Positions 46,500-59,152 are shown, numbered from the stretch's first letter. The stretch: 64,000 bases of DNA from Argentina anserina (GCF_933775445.1 NC_065875.1:20521555-20585554); one strand, 5' to 3'. The notes: generated by a model from the sequence alone, not told the origin. Numbers and translations are program-made.

Positions 46500-49400
46500 A
46501 TGGCTGATGCTCCCATCCCTCCTCCATCCCCAGCCAGTTCTACCACTATTAATCCTCCACCCTCACCAGCCACTCACACCACCACAAACACTACCATCTC
46601 CAATTTCCTCACAATCCGCCTTGATCGTACCGACTATGCTTTGTGGCTCGCCCAAATGACCCATTTCCTTCATAGTCGCAATCTTATGAGCTATGTTGAA
46701 GGCACAAAATCCTGCCCACATGCTTTCCTCTGCAATGCTGTCGGTCAAATGACTGACCAAGTCAATCCACTTTATGAGGAGTGGATTACAATTGACTAGA
46801 TGATCCTCGGCTGGATCAATGGCTCTCTCACACCCTCAGTTCTGGCGACTGTCTCTCAATCCGGGTCTCCCACTCTACCTGGACATCTCTTGCCCGCCGA
46901 TATGCCTCTCAAAATCACAATCACATCCTCCAATTGCGTAGCCGCCTCCTCTGAACCACTCGTGGGGATCGTTCTATCTCTGATTATCTTGATAAGGTGA
47001 ATGAGGTTGCTGACACTTGAGCCCTTGCTGGTCATCCAGTTGATGAAGCCGATCTCATCTCTATCATTATGAACAATGTTGGGCCGTTGTATGAGAACAC
47101 TGTCACCTCAGCCCAAGCTCGTGATACTCCCATCACCTATGATGCCCTTGAAGCCTTGCTTCTCAGTGCTAAAAGCCGGATGCGTGATCATAACCAAGCT
47201 GAATTGGATGCGCCTCCCACTGCACTGGTTACTCAAATGCTGCGCACCTCCATTGGTGGATCTCGGGGACGTGGTAACAACCCCTCTCGGGGCCGGCCAA
47301 ATCAAGTCTCTTGGCCTTCATTCTCTGACCCCTCCACTTATGCTCGTGGTTCTAGCTCCCATCCCCAATCCCGTGGAGCTTCCATTCTTGGTCCAACACC
47401 CCAAAACGGATCTGAGTTCCGAGGTTCGTGCCAAATTTGCTTCAGATCCGGGCATACGACTATTGATTGTTATCATCTTATGAATATGTCCTATGAGGGC
47501 CGCACCCCCACCCAGCGCCTCTCTGCTATGGCTGCCGGCACCACCTCTCCCTCATCTGCTTGGTTGCTTGACACTGGGTCTAATACACATATCACAAATG
47601 ATCCTCACGTTCTTACTGATCAAAGGACTTATAATGAGAACGATACAGTTGGTGGTGTAGTCCGTAGCCAAGGTTTGCCTATCTCTAGTATTGGAACAGT
47701 TTTTTTCCCCTCTACTTCCCTCTTCTCTTATTTTACAAGATGCCCTTTATTGTCCTAATTCTTCCGCAAATATATTATCCGCCCATAAATTACTCTCTGA
47801 TCACTCATGCTATATTCTAATGTTTCCTCATGTTTTCTATGTAAAAGACCTCAAATTCGGGAAGACGCTTTTGACGGGGCGGAGTAGCAATGGGTTCTAT
47901 CCAATTCAGCCGGGTCCAATATCACCTAATAAATCGAGTCTTAATAAATCAAGTTATTTTTCTTTCCATAGTGTACGTGTCCCTGCCGAGGTGTGGCATA
48001 CTCGTTTAGGTCATCCCTCCTTCCAAGTCTTTAGTCGTCTTGTATCTCAACTTTCTCAAATTGATAATAAATTTTCCATGTGTCATACTTGTTCGTTGGG
48101 AAAATCTCGGAGATTACCATTCCATTTATCAGAGTCTATTACTACAATCCCTAAAATAATCCATAGTGATGTTTGGTCATCTCCTACTATTTCTCTTCAA
48201 GGTTACCAATTCTATGTCATCTTCATTGATAATTTCTCTAGATACTCGTGGATATTCCCTATGAAACAAAAATCTGAGGTTTTACTCGCATTTATCGGTT
48301 GTGCATGCTTTCCGTTTCTTCGCCCATATACAAAAAACAAGCTCGATTTTCGCTCCACCAGATGTGTTTTTCTTGGGTATTCGCTTCATCACAAGGGCTA
48401 TAGGTTCTTAGATATGTCTACGGGTCGTGTATATCTCTCCTATCACGTTCTCTTTGATGAGTCCAGTTTTCCTTTTCGAGACCCTATTGCTGCTCCTCCC
48501 TCAACGGTGGTTTCCTCTCATTCACTTAGTATAGTTACCACCACTTCTACATATCCAGTACCCAGTACAGCCCAAACACAAGGCCCGAACCCCTCATCTC
48601 CTTCACATGCAGCATCACACCCTCCTTCCCCGACCACACAGACCAACCCCGCACCTCCTCTCACCACTGCCCCTACCCGACCCATAATCACCTATCAAAA
48701 GCGTCGTCCTCAGTCCTCCGTGCCTCCAACCTCTTTCACTCTCACCGAATCCCCTAGATCGGCCTTGCTGCCTCCCTCCTCTGCTCCACCCTCCACTTTA
48801 CCCACCCATCCTGTTACTAGAGGCCAAAACAAAATCACAAAACCTAATCCTAAATATGCTATGGTGGTGAGCTCTAAAACTCATACTATTGAACCCACAT
48901 CTTATACGCAAGCCGCCAATCACGAAGAATGGTGTAATGCCATGAGTGTTGAATTCAATGCCTTGCTTCATGCTGGTACATGGGAGCTTATTCCTAGATC
49001 CTCTAATATGAATGTGTTGCCGAATAAGTGGGTATACAGAATCAAAAAGCGTCCCGATGGATCAATTGAGCGATATAAGGCTCGTTTGGTTGCGAAGGGT
49101 TTCCGACAACAAGAGGGTTTGGATTATGGTGAGACTTTTAGCTATTGTTGTATCATATGGTTGGCCTATACGTCAGTTGGATGTTCAGAATGCATTTTTA
49201 CATGGTTATTTGTCAGAGGATGTCTATATGCAGCAACCACAAGGTTTTATTGATAAAGAGTATCTACATCATGAATGCAAGCTTCACAGATCGTTATATG
49301 GGTTGAAACAGGCCCCCCGAGCTTGGTTTTCTTGTTTCTCTGCCTATTTGGAGGAATTAGGCTTCATTGCTTCTCAAGCTGACTCCTCTCTCTTTGTTTA

Positions 49401-50295
49401 TCAGTCTGACTGTTTTCCATGAAGGACTTAGGCTCCTTACATTATTTTTTGGTCATTGAGGCTGAGAGGACTCCTACAGGCTTGACACTTACTCAAACCA
49501 AGTATACATTGGATTTGTTGCACCGTACCAATATGCTTGATGCATATCCAGTCAGTACTCTGTGCAGCAGCAAACGTTTGAGTATCACTGATGGCACTTC
49601 TCTTTCTGATGGTACTGAATACCGAAGTGTTGTGGGTGCTCTTCAATACTTAACCCTTACCAGGCCAGATATTTCATATGTTGTGAATCAGGTGTGTCAG
49701 TTTCTACATTCTCCCACCACTGTTCATTGGGTTGCAGTCAAGCGTATATTATGTTACTTGAAGGGTACTCCCACACATGGTCTCTATTATACTCCTACTA
49801 AGCTCACATTGACAGGATTTAGTGATTCAGACTACGCTGGAGATCTACACACTCGAGTTTCAACTGGAGGCACTTGTATCTACTTGAGTTCCAATATAGT
49901 CTCATGGAGTTCAAAGAAACATGGAGGGGTTTCTCGCTCCAGCACGGAAGCTGAGTATCGACAAATGGCATACACTGCAGCTCATCTCTCCTGGTTTCGC
50001 ATACTTTTCAAAGATATGGGCCTTCCACTGCATCCTCCACAGTTGTGGTGTGACAATATCAGTGCCATCTCTTTTGCTTCCAACCCGGTGTTTCATACTC
50101 GCACCCGTCATGTTGAGGTCGACTACTATTATATTCAAGAGAAGGTTACTTGTCAGGAAATCCAAGTTGGCTATGTTTCCTCTCAAGATCAACTGGCTGA
50201 TATCTTTACTAAAGGGCTCTCTACTGCTCGCTTTCGGTACATTGTGTCCAAGCTTCCTGTCCGGCCTCGGACCATCAGCTTGGTTGGGGGGGGGG
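46500..50295 (+). pseudogene. Broken copia Gag-Pol of the decayed element
   Basis: Gag starts at 46500 with a proline-rich N-terminus, has a stop at 46797-46799 and further frameshifts, and keeps a single zinc knuckle (CQICFRSGHTTIDC). Protease has DTGSNTHI. The pre-integrase region is WHTRLGHPSFQ. Integrase starts HSDVWSSPT, but the core from about 48290 is deleted and the frame continues at PFLRPYTKNKLD. Reverse transcriptase is frameshifted near 49140, and the YVDD segment is missing between about 49410 and 49420. RNase H is fairly complete (DSDYAGD, SSTEAEYRQMA). It is non-functional. Confidence 0.9.
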
Positions 50296-50551
50296 TGTTA
50301 ACCATATCAATTCAAGCTCTGCTAATCCGGAATTGAATGCAGCAAATCAAGCTCAAATCAAGGCTGATTCCAGTATTTCCTAATCTATATAATCACCTCT
50401 CTGTAATAGCTAGTAGCATGCAGTAGATTGATCCAATAATTATGTATATTCCAAAACTACATGATCTAGATTGTTCCTTGCTCTGTATAAATTGTGTAAG
50501 ACTTGTGAATGGAAATCAATCAAGTTTACCTCTCCATTCTGAAATCTTTCA
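50296..50551 (+). repeat. 3' LTR of the decayed copia element
   Basis: 256 bp beginning TGTTAACCATATC directly after a G-run. The GCCAC target copy follows, and then the P450 exon continues. Confidence 0.92.
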
Positions 50552-52176
50552 GCCACTTCCACTGATTGGAAATCTGTTCGAGCTTGGAGACAAGCCTCAT
50601 CGCTCTTTGACCAAGCTTTCACAACGCTATGGCCCCTTAATCGGTCTGCAGCTAGGGCAAGTAACAACTGTTGTAGCTTCTTCACCAGCCATGGCCAAAG
50701 AAATCCTCCGAAACCACGACCAGTTGTTTTGCAACAGAACAATTGCAGACGCGATGCAAGTTGTGGCAGACAGCATGCCCTTCATGCCAATATCGCAAGA
50801 ATGGAGAAGTCATCGGAAACTATGCACCTCCAATATCTTTGCCACCAAAGCTCTTGATGCCAACCAAGAAAACAGGAGAGTGAAAGTGCAAGAGCTCATA
50901 GCTAGTGTCAATGATAGCATGGTAATGGGTTTGGCAATAGATATAGGTAAGGCTGCTTTCAGAACTACACTAATTTTTTTTTTTGGACAAGGAACTACAC
51001 TAAATTTGCTGTCGAAAACTATTTTTTCTCTGGATTTGACTGATGACTCAAGCAGTAGCAGCGAGATGACTAGAGATTTTAAGAACATCATTCATGGTAT
51101 TATGGATGAGGCTGGAAAACCAAATTTGGCGGACTATTTTCCTGTTCTTAGGAAGCTTGATCCCCAAGGCAGAAAGCGGCTGTTAGGTGCAAACAGCGGC
51201 GCTTCACAAGTTACTACAAAAAAACGATAAACTGTTTTGAATCAATGATCGGCCAAAGGTTGGAATCTAGAAAAAGGGATGATTATGCAACAAGTAATGA
51301 TATGTTGGATACTCTTATAGGCCTCCGTGCAGAGGAAAGTGAGGAGGAATTGAATAGCCTAAAGTTGTCGAACATTTGTTTATGGTAAGTCCGTAAGTCT
51401 CTACTCAACTGCTCTTAAATACTCACTTCAATCGTCCTCTCATTATAAACAATTTGTTCTCTAAATGAAGAGTTATTGATTGATTAAGATTCAAAGTGCA
51501 ATGCAATGCAGTGTTAACGTTGCTTTCTAAACAGCTAGTCAATTTGAATGTATAGGCTCTCTTTGTTGCGGGCACAGATACAACTTCAGTCACATTGGAA
51601 TGGGCAATGGCCGAGCTACTACACAACCCAAAGAGCCTTTCTAAAGCTCAAGAAGAGCTTGATCAGATGATCGGAAAAGGAAAACCAATCGAGGAATCCG
51701 ATATTGCAATAATCAAGCTCCCTTACTTACAAGCAATAATCAAGGAAACCTTTTGATTGCATCCAGGTGGTCCATTTCTACTGCCACGAAAAGCTGAAAC
51801 AGATGTAGAAATCGGAGACTACATTGTTCCGAAGGGTGCACAAGTTCTAGTTAATGTTTGGGCCATAGGCAGAGACCCCAGTATATGGGACAGTCCCGAG
51901 TCTTTTATGCCGGAGAGGTTCTTAGGATTAGACAGTAACCAATTTGATGTAATGGGAAATAACTTTGAGCTCATTCCTTTTAGTGGTGGGAGGAGAATAT
52001 GTCCAGGTTTGCCATTGGCAATGAGAATGTTGCACTTGATGTTGGGTTCCCTCATTAACTGCTTTGATTGGAAGCTTGAAGATGGAGTTGGATCTGAGAC
52101 TATGAACTTGGAAGACAAGATTGGCCTCTCTTTACAGATGGCTCAGCCATTTCGAGCTGTGCCCAAGAAGTTCTAA

Positions 52177-53030
52177 TTAGTGTCTGAACTGAATTGTAAT
52201 AACCATTTATTTTTAAAATAAGGGGTAATTCATTATACACTCAAAAATCAACACCCATTTTAAAATAAACCCATTTCAAAAATCAAGAAAGTCATAATGT
52301 AATTGATAATGATGCATTTAAATCGAGCTAAATTTTAATTTAGCATTCAAAATTCAAACTTATGTTGAAATTGAAAAAATACTAAATTTTGTTTTAGTTA
52401 ATTTGAAGGGCAAAATGGTGAAGACATAAAGAAATGAATAAAAATAACAATAATAAATGTTTAGTATATATATGAATTGGGTCTAAATCTAAAGAAAAAT
52501 AGGATATGGGTTTATTTTTAAAAAGGGGCTCTAAAATTGGGTTTATCTCTAATTTTCTCTTAAAATAAAGATAACTTGTCAGTATATGAGAACTTGTCAA
52601 AGACCAAACAAGTAACTCATCAAGTCCATGTATTTTGTTTATTTTATTTTTAGTATTAAAATTGTGTAATTTTTATTTTATTTTTCTGAAAGTCTCTAAT
52701 GTTCAAAGTGACCAGTGTAGTGAATTTTGCTCATCCATCACTTGCCAGCCTATATGCTGAGGTGTCATGGAGAACGTGTCACCTTAATTCATCAGGAGAC
52801 ACGAACTTGGTTTAAATTAGGAATATTTTCATATCTAAAATTCCCATTTTAATAAGGAATCCTAATTATTTCCCAGTGAACAGGAAATTTCCATTCTTAT
52901 TCCTAATGCAGTGAGGATGGCGTTAACTACTAGGGGTACTATAAAAGGCAGATGCTGGGAGTACTCTTATTTCATTGTTTGACTGCTCTAAGGTTAGTGG
53001 ATTCACTCATACAAAGATTGAAGAGAAGCA
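52177..53030. other. 3' flank of P450 copy 3 with a MITE-like insertion
   Basis: Compared with the 3' flank of the intact P450 (44940-44980), about 370 bp are inserted between TTGTAAT and ACTTGTCAG, roughly 52198-52570. The insert has weakly inverted ends (ACCCATTTTAAAATAAACCC against GGGTTTATTTTTAAAAAGGG), which fits a small foldback element. The remainder to 53030 has no gene. Confidence 0.5.
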
Positions 53031-55077
53031 ATGAATGCAAAAAAGAAAGGTTCGTCGAGGAGTTCTGAGGACTCTGAAGAATTAGGACATGTTCCCCTGC
53101 AGGCCGTACTCTTAGCTGATAGTTTTAGTACTGAGTTCTACCCCATCACCCTTTAACGTCCTAATGTGCTTTTACCATTATTGAATGTTCCCACGATAAG
53201 CTACATGTTGGCTTGGCTCAAGTCCGCTGGCGTCAAGGAGGTCTTTGTTCTCTGCTGCGCTCACTCCAAGCAGGTGATCGAGTATATGGAGACTTCTGGG
53301 TGGTTTTCTCAACCAAGCTCCTTCGCCATCACCACAATAGAGTCACGTTCTTCGCTAGTGCTGGAGATGCTCTGCGTGTGATATACGAGCGCAACGTGAT
53401 CCATGGAGATTTTATCCTCATAACTGGGGATACTGTATGCGACTTTTCGCTTACACAAGTGCTGCAAGACCATAAAGAGAGAAGAAAGAAGGATAATAAT
53501 GCTGTTACGACAATTGTTATCAAACCTTCTCCGATCACGACCCACCAGTCTCGATTACTCGGCACTGATGAGCTGTTTATGGCCATAGATCCTAACACAA
53601 AGCAGCTTTTGTGTTACCAGGACAAGGCAGAGGAGAGAGAGGAAGCGATATTTTGTCTTGATAAGTCATTGCTTGTTGGTAAATCTTCCATTTCCCTACA
53701 TAATGACAGAGGATTGCTATATTGACATCTGCTCTGCTGAAGTTCTTATCCTTCTCGCAGACAATTTCGATTACCAAGATCTTCGTCGAGATTTATTAAG
53801 CGGACTGCTTGACCATGATGTTATGGGATACAAGCTATTTACACACGAAATTGACTCTGGTTATGGTGCTAAGGTTGACAACTTCCGCAGCTACGATACA
53901 GTTAGCAAGGACATAATTCAGAGAGGATAATACCCATCGATGCCAGATATTAAGTCTACATAAATCGGACAGGGCACACAGATTGGGGAGAATACCGAAG
54001 TTTCAAGTTCTGGTATTGGGAAAGAGTGTTCCATTGGGTCAAATGTTTCCATAGAAGGTTCTAATATATGGTCACCATTGAAGATGGATGCAAGCTAAAG
54101 CATGCTGTAGTTTGTGATGGAGTGGTCATCAAGTCGGGGGCAGTTTTGGAGCCTGGAGTAGTTTTGTCTTTCCAGGTTGTTCTAGACTTCTAGGAGAACA
54201 ATGCACCGTTCCTCATACTCAAAGGTATCCTTACTTCAGCAACCAACAGAGCAAGATAGTGATGATGAGGAGCTGGAGTCTGCTGACGATTATAGCAATG
54301 GAATTGCTGAAATTTCACCACCTATTAAGCGTAATGTGGATAAACAGAATGAGCTTGGTACTGGTGGGTCTGGTTATATTTGGTCAGTTTGTGATGAAGA
54401 CTGGAGAAGCTAATTTGCTCCCATTTCCGCAGAGAAACTTGCTGAGCTGACACGTGCCGCAGAGGAGGAGGATCATGAGTACTATGCATGGATCATGAGT
54501 ATTATGCATAAAATGACAGCAGTCTCACGCCTCCTGGAGTCCTGCAACTAGAATCTAGTGATTCTGAAGACAACTGGGATGCAGATGATTTTGACTTTGA
54601 GAATGAGGTTGAAGCAACTTTTCTATGAGCAGTACATGAAAATATAAAACTAGAGCACCTTGTCTTGGAAGTAAACTCGCTGAGATTGTCATCCAACAAG
54701 CAAACTGCAGATTGTGCTGGAGCTATCTTTTACTCCGTGATGAAACTGGCAATGGAAGCTCCACAAGATTCAGCAAGCGAATTGGTGGCAGCCGCGACTA
54801 AGGTTATTTCAGAATGGAAACGCCTACTCAAGAATACCTTTCAGACATAGATGAGGAGATAGAAGTAATAATGAAGTTTGAAGAAATGTGCTTGGAGTCC
54901 CCAGTGTTTGAGAAGATACTGTATCAAATTTATGACCAAGAAGTTATCCAAGAAGAAGCTATTCTGAGGTGGGTTGAAGAAAAGAAGGATGCAGATGAAT
55001 CTGACAAATATTTTTTCAGGCAAGCCGAAACTTTTGTCCGATGGTTGAGAGAGGCAGAAGAGGATGACGAAGAGTAG
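53031..55077 (+). pseudogene. eIF2B epsilon subunit pseudogene (intronless)
   Basis: The parent is the catalytic subunit of the eIF2 guanine-nucleotide exchange factor. This copy spans nearly the whole protein without introns: the nucleotidyltransferase-like N-terminus (LQAVLLADSF, PLLNVPTISYMLAWLKSAGV, GDFILITGDTV), the hexapeptide-repeat region (GENTEVSSSGIGKECSIGSN) and the C-terminal W2/HEAT domain ending in an acidic tail (EAILRWVEEKKDADESDKYF, FVRWLREAEEDDEE). Stops and frameshifts recur from about 53154 onward, including near 53330, 53930, 53960 and 54100. The lack of introns allows either a retrocopy or decay of an intronless parent; I cannot check which. No poly(A) tail is evident directly downstream. 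Confidence 0.85.
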
Positions 55078-55480
55078 GCCAAAACTTTGCGATTATTATT
55101 TTCGTTTAGAAATTTAGACTTTTACGTCTTCATTGTTCTCTTTTTCTTGCGTTTTCATATTATTTCGTTTACGAAATGCATTTCACTACTGTAATAGTAT
55201 GGCTGACGATTAAAGCTGAAGAATTGAAGGAATCAAATTCATATGGTGCATTCATTTTTGCAAAGGAATAGACTAGACCATAGAGTATTCAGCAAGTTAT
55301 CTCAAAAAATTAAATGACCAGAAAGTTATAGAATTTGTACATAAAAGGTTTGTGGATTAGATCGACTGTCTATAGGAATCTATGTGGTAGAGTGGTTAAC
55401 ACACAATGGGAGTAAGATGTCACGTCAATTTCCAGGACAAAACAAAAGACTAATAGAAATCAAGATTCAAAGTTCTTTTT
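55078..55480. other. Spacer, no gene seen
   Basis: About 400 bp between two pseudogenes. At 55380-55440 a GTGGTAGAGTGGTTAACAC word resembles a tRNA box A, but I do not find a convincing box B or cloverleaf. Confidence 0.4.
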
Positions 55481-56062
55481 AACTTGAATAAGTAAGAGTT
55501 GTTACATACCTTAAGCACAATTTCCATTCTGTATCACAGATTGGATAATCAGTGGGGATACAATGAATGAGGTCCTCACAACAGACACCAAAGTTGTCAC
55601 AACATGCCCACGAAAGATATGTTCCACGAAACGGCATGCCACAACAGCAGGTTTCTGATCCATTACAGTGCCACAAAGCATCACGATTCACAGGACTTTA
55701 GGGTGAAGGAGAATTTGCACCAGTCTTTGTTGAATTAAAACACGCCTGTTTACCTAAAGTGCAAACTCACATTAGCAAGTAAGAAATCAAAGCATGTAAG
55801 AAATGTTAAGTAAAGTATGAAGTAACCAAGGGTGGCGGCTGCCGGATGTGAAAGAAGTGGTCAAGTATATACCTTTTTCTCATTGCAGTCCGTATCCCAA
55901 GCTTCATAAGGGTGATCCATATCAGTGTCAATTCCATTGGTTTTTATGACAAATTGAAATCAACTGCTTACTTGACCACCGCGGCAGCCTTCAGTTGTAG
56001 GACCATTGTTATGGATTATCTGGTCGCAATCTTGTTGATACCTTTGATGGCACCAAAATAGC
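55481..56062 (-). pseudogene. Granulin-containing papain-type cysteine protease (RD21-like) pseudogene
   Basis: Fragments of a vacuolar RD21-type protease. At 56060-55980 the minus strand reads AIKGINKIA and TTEGCRGGQV; at 55960-55870 it reads FQFVIKTNGIDTDMDHPYEA and then DCNEKK at a GT donor. Both are parts of the papain fold. The C-terminal granulin domain at 55690-55504 reads CNGSETCCCGMPFRGTYLSW, CCDNFGVCCEDLIHC and PTDYPICDTEWKLC. The catalytic Cys segment and the His/Asn half of the fold are missing, one in-frame stop lies before GINKIA is resolved and another TAA in the proline-rich linker before the granulin domain. It is non-functional. Confidence 0.75.
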
Positions 56063-56985
56063 CAGGAACGCCAAGAAAAACCTACACGGTCCAATACAAG
56101 AATTGCTTTGAACTATTAGTTAAGAGAGACACTGATTCAAGAAGACAGTTATTCTGACCGGAGCTCCAACCTCCAAGAATGACAAACAAAGCAAGTAATC
56201 CCATTGATGGGTTGATGGTTTAATGCAACCATCCCGGCCTCCACAATATCACGAGGGTAACTTAAACTCTTAAAGTAATGCAATGAAACCAACCACAGCG
56301 GGCAATCAAATCTAATGCCGTGGCTCACTAATTTGCCTCAACCTCTCAATTCTTGGTGCTAAAATAAGCTAACTGGGTTGTGCAAGAAGCCAATTATTAA
56401 AAAACCAAAAAGGAACTGTAAAATCTCCAATATCATTAACAAACCCAAAAAAACCATCAAGAAACAAGAAAAAACAAAGCAAAAAAGCTAACAAAGACAA
56501 CATGTTTAGCCACATACACAATACACAATCAAGAACTGAAATTATATATAGAAATGAGAACAAGTACTAACAAAATACAAAACCCTTGATCTCAAACGCT
56601 AGTCACAGCCACTGGGTTCCTTCTCTGTATTTTGACATCCTAAGCGAGATGAGAGTCAAGAAAAGTAGGGAGGAGTTCATTGTGGAGGCTTTTGTGGTTT
56701 TGGTTCAGCCGGAAATCATGAAGAAAGAAGCAAACTTTAGATCGCACGGACAGTTTTAGATGAACTGGAGAAGAAGACACAGTGAGATTCCCCACCGATT
56801 CCAGTGCCGCAAAAGGAGCCGTCTTCAGAAACAGTTCTGGTCTCATATTTATTCACAAGGACCCATTTGCCGACGATACATGGTCGCGTGATGCCTCCCC
56901 AATTTTAATAGAATTTTTTTTACAAATAGTACATCAATTCCCCTATTAATGGAAAATTCGAGTATACATCAATGTATAATATAAA
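56063..56985. other. Spacer up to the MULE foldback element
   Basis: No recognised gene. A minus frame of 68 codons at 56640-56846 has no recognised domain, though its codon pattern is coherent; it may be a UTR or relic. The last nine bases (56977-56985, TAATATAAA) are the target duplication of the next element. Confidence 0.4.
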
Positions 56986-58054
56986 GAGTTTTTTTCATCA
57001 ACAGTCCCTCAACTCTGGTGTACCTACCAATGTGATACCTCAACTCTTAATCGTACCAATGTGATACCCAGACTCTAGTATTGCTATCATTGAAGTACTT
57101 CCGTTAGTTTTTTTTAACTTTTCCGTTATCTTGGTGACGTGGCAGGTACGTGAGGCCCACAAAGAGGGTTAAAAGACAAAATTAACCTCATCTGAGAGGA
57201 GCAATGTTTTTCCCGCCCTTTACCTTGAGAAAGACACCCAACAATTCCAATTTTGGCGCCAATTTTCACTCCATACTCCTTAATTTGTGTCTAATATCTA
57301 AACTAAAGAACTACCGCCAACCAGTCGACCACAATCTGATAAAACGTAGATCAATCTCATTTTCTATTTTTACCCTAGCACTTGTTAAACTAACAGAATA
57401 AATATATAAATTTATATGGAACATCTCATTTCCACAATCTCATAAGAATATAGAAACACATAACTTAACGAAATTCAACTACATGTACCATTAGTTCTTA
57501 CAAGAAAAAATCATGGCAGATCAACATAAAAGGTGGCAACTAATGGTACTTAAACATGTATTTGAATTTCATTAAGTTATGTGTTTTTATATTCTTATGA
57601 GATTGTGGAAATGAGATGTTCCATATAAATTTATATATTTATTCTGTTAGTTTAACAAGTGCTAGGGTAAAAATAGAAAATGAGATTGATCTACGTTTTA
57701 TCAGATTGTGGTCGACTGGTTGGCGGTAGTTCTTTAGTTTAGATAAGAGACATAAATTAAGGAGTAGAGAGGGAAAATTGACGCCAAAATTGGAATTTTT
57801 GGGTGTTTTTCTCAAGGTAAAGGGCGGGAAAAACATTGTTCCTCTCAGATGAGGTTAATTTTGTCTTTTAACCCTCTTTGTGGGCCTCACGTACCTGCCA
57901 CGTCACCAAGATAACGGAAAAGTTAAAAAAAACTAACGGAAGTACTTCAATGATAGCAATACTAGAGTCTGGGTATCACATTGGTACGATTAAGAGTTGA
58001 GGTATCACATTGGTAGGTACACCAGAGTTGAGGGACTGTTGGTGAAAAAAACTC
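56986..58054. mobile_element. Mutator-like foldback element with arms of about 510 bp (long-TIR MITE)
   Basis: A 1069-bp element, almost all of which is an inverted repeat. The left arm runs 56986 to about 57498 and the right arm about 57539 to 58054, with roughly 40 bp of loop. The ends are GAGTTTTTTTCA(T/C)CAACAG. Nine-base target duplications TAATATAAA lie on both sides (56977-56985 and 58055-58063), as in Mutator-like elements. The arms differ at few positions: the two mirrored frames at 57204-57401 plus and 57639-57836 minus differ in only six or so residues. No transposase is present. If transcribed it would fold into a long double-stranded RNA hairpin, a good substrate for Dicer-like enzymes; that is inference. 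Confidence 0.9.
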
Positions 58055-58063
58055 TAATATAAA

Positions 58064-59152
58064 TCCCACATCCTATTTTTTATAATTAAAGTGAGAAAAA
58101 TAATATGAAATGTATAACTTAATTTATATACATCAAAATCCAAATCGAGCACTTTGGTTATCAAACTATGACGACTAACCTAGCATCTATACATAACGTT
58201 AGTTAAGCCGTTAATTTGCCGTGTAGTTTTGGTTTCTTCATGTTTGTACCCAAAGCACCCATCTTCTTCCTCCCCCAGTTTCCTCTGATAAAAGAAAACT
58301 CATGGGCACCAATCTCTCTTCGGCTCTTCCCCTCCAAATCGTTATCATCACATCTTGGCGTTATTGAGTTCATCAAGATTGAACAGATCAGTTGGCTAAG
58401 TTGAAGGAACCCACTGTACGAAAATAAGAGACGAAGGAGATGGAGGCGAGCAATTCTCATTTCTCAGACCCAGTCCAGCACTCTGTATGTCGAAGACGAC
58501 GAGATGGATGTGGTAAATAATATTCTAAATAAGTCACCGGAGGTGGTGATGGGTGTTGTGTTGGTGAGGGTTATCAATGGTGGATGGTGATGGGTGTTGG
58601 GACCTGAGTATGGGAAGACTGGAGACAGAGAGAGAGATTTGTCATCTGTCGTACAAGTTTATTTGCCAAAAGAAATGAGAGAGTATTACCAAATTGTTCT
58701 TTGCAATTGGAATATTTACTTGAGAGCTAACGTTGGTGTTAACGTCATGTACATATAGTGGGTGAAGCTTATAATTTCATGTACTAAAATGCTCTTTTTA
58801 GACTTTGATGTATATAAATTATTAGCGACCTTTAGTTTGTGTCAAAATTTTCCCATTTTAATAAGAAGAAAAAGGGCACCAAGGGTCCAAGGCCAAGTGT
58901 TAATTTTCGGGTGTCGGGTCGGGGGCCCAAAGCTAAGTGTCATTCAATTGTAGTTTTAACTAAATCCAACTATCATAACAGGCAGTTAAGAGCCCTCGCC
59001 CACAGGTATTAATCACAAGTCCACCAGTGTGCGCAGAACAGAGCAAGCTAGAATAGATCTTATTATTCCTGAACGATTACTTCGTCTACTCTAGTCTCAA
59101 CTTGGATTCTACAAAGCAAATTGTTGTAATCTTCTTCAAGAAAGTGAGAGAT
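58064..59152. other. Spacer and 5' flank of P450 copy 4
   Basis: No recognised gene. Short GATGGGTGTTG direct repeats occur near 58546-58600. The right-hand part is the promoter side of P450 copy 4. Confidence 0.45.

Larger units (their letters stand above)
46183..50551 (+). mobile_element. Decayed Ty1/copia element inserted in P450 copy 3
   Basis: The 5' LTR is 46183-46437 and the 3' LTR 50296-50551, both TG...CA, with target duplication GCCAC on each side (46178-46182 and 50552-50556). The LTRs differ at roughly eight to ten positions in 255, so this insertion is clearly older than the copia at 2965. The primer site is TGGTATCCAGAGCC, one base longer than the usual Met-tRNA match. A polypurine tract with nine or more G precedes the 3' LTR. 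The interior is 3.9 kb, with a deleted integrase core and several frameshifts, so it cannot be autonomous. Confidence 0.93.
46072..52176 (+). pseudogene. CYP76-type P450 pseudogene, copy 3, split by a copia element
   Basis: Exon 1 begins at 46072 ([12 protein letters not shown]), meets TGA at 46108 and has a one-base deletion at the hinge (CCAGGACAAAG). At 46182 a copia element is inserted. The coding sequence resumes at 50552 with [16 protein letters not shown], carries an insertion of about 30 bp near 50973-51000 flanked by repeated GAACTACACTA, and a filler of about 20 bp near 51180. Exon 1 ends at 51384; exon 2 runs 51556-52176 with [10 protein letters not shown] and the heme loop [17 protein letters not shown] replaces the Arg codon of ETLRLHP near 51755. 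The order of the lesions is not known. Confidence 0.9.

Noticed and set aside
55376..55440. tRNA-like GTGGTAGAGTGGTTAACAC word
   Set aside because: No plausible T arm or acceptor pairing follows, so a tRNA gene or SINE cannot be supported.
57204..57836. Two similar 65-codon frames on opposite strands
   Set aside because: They are mirror images within the arms of the MULE foldback and not conserved genes.
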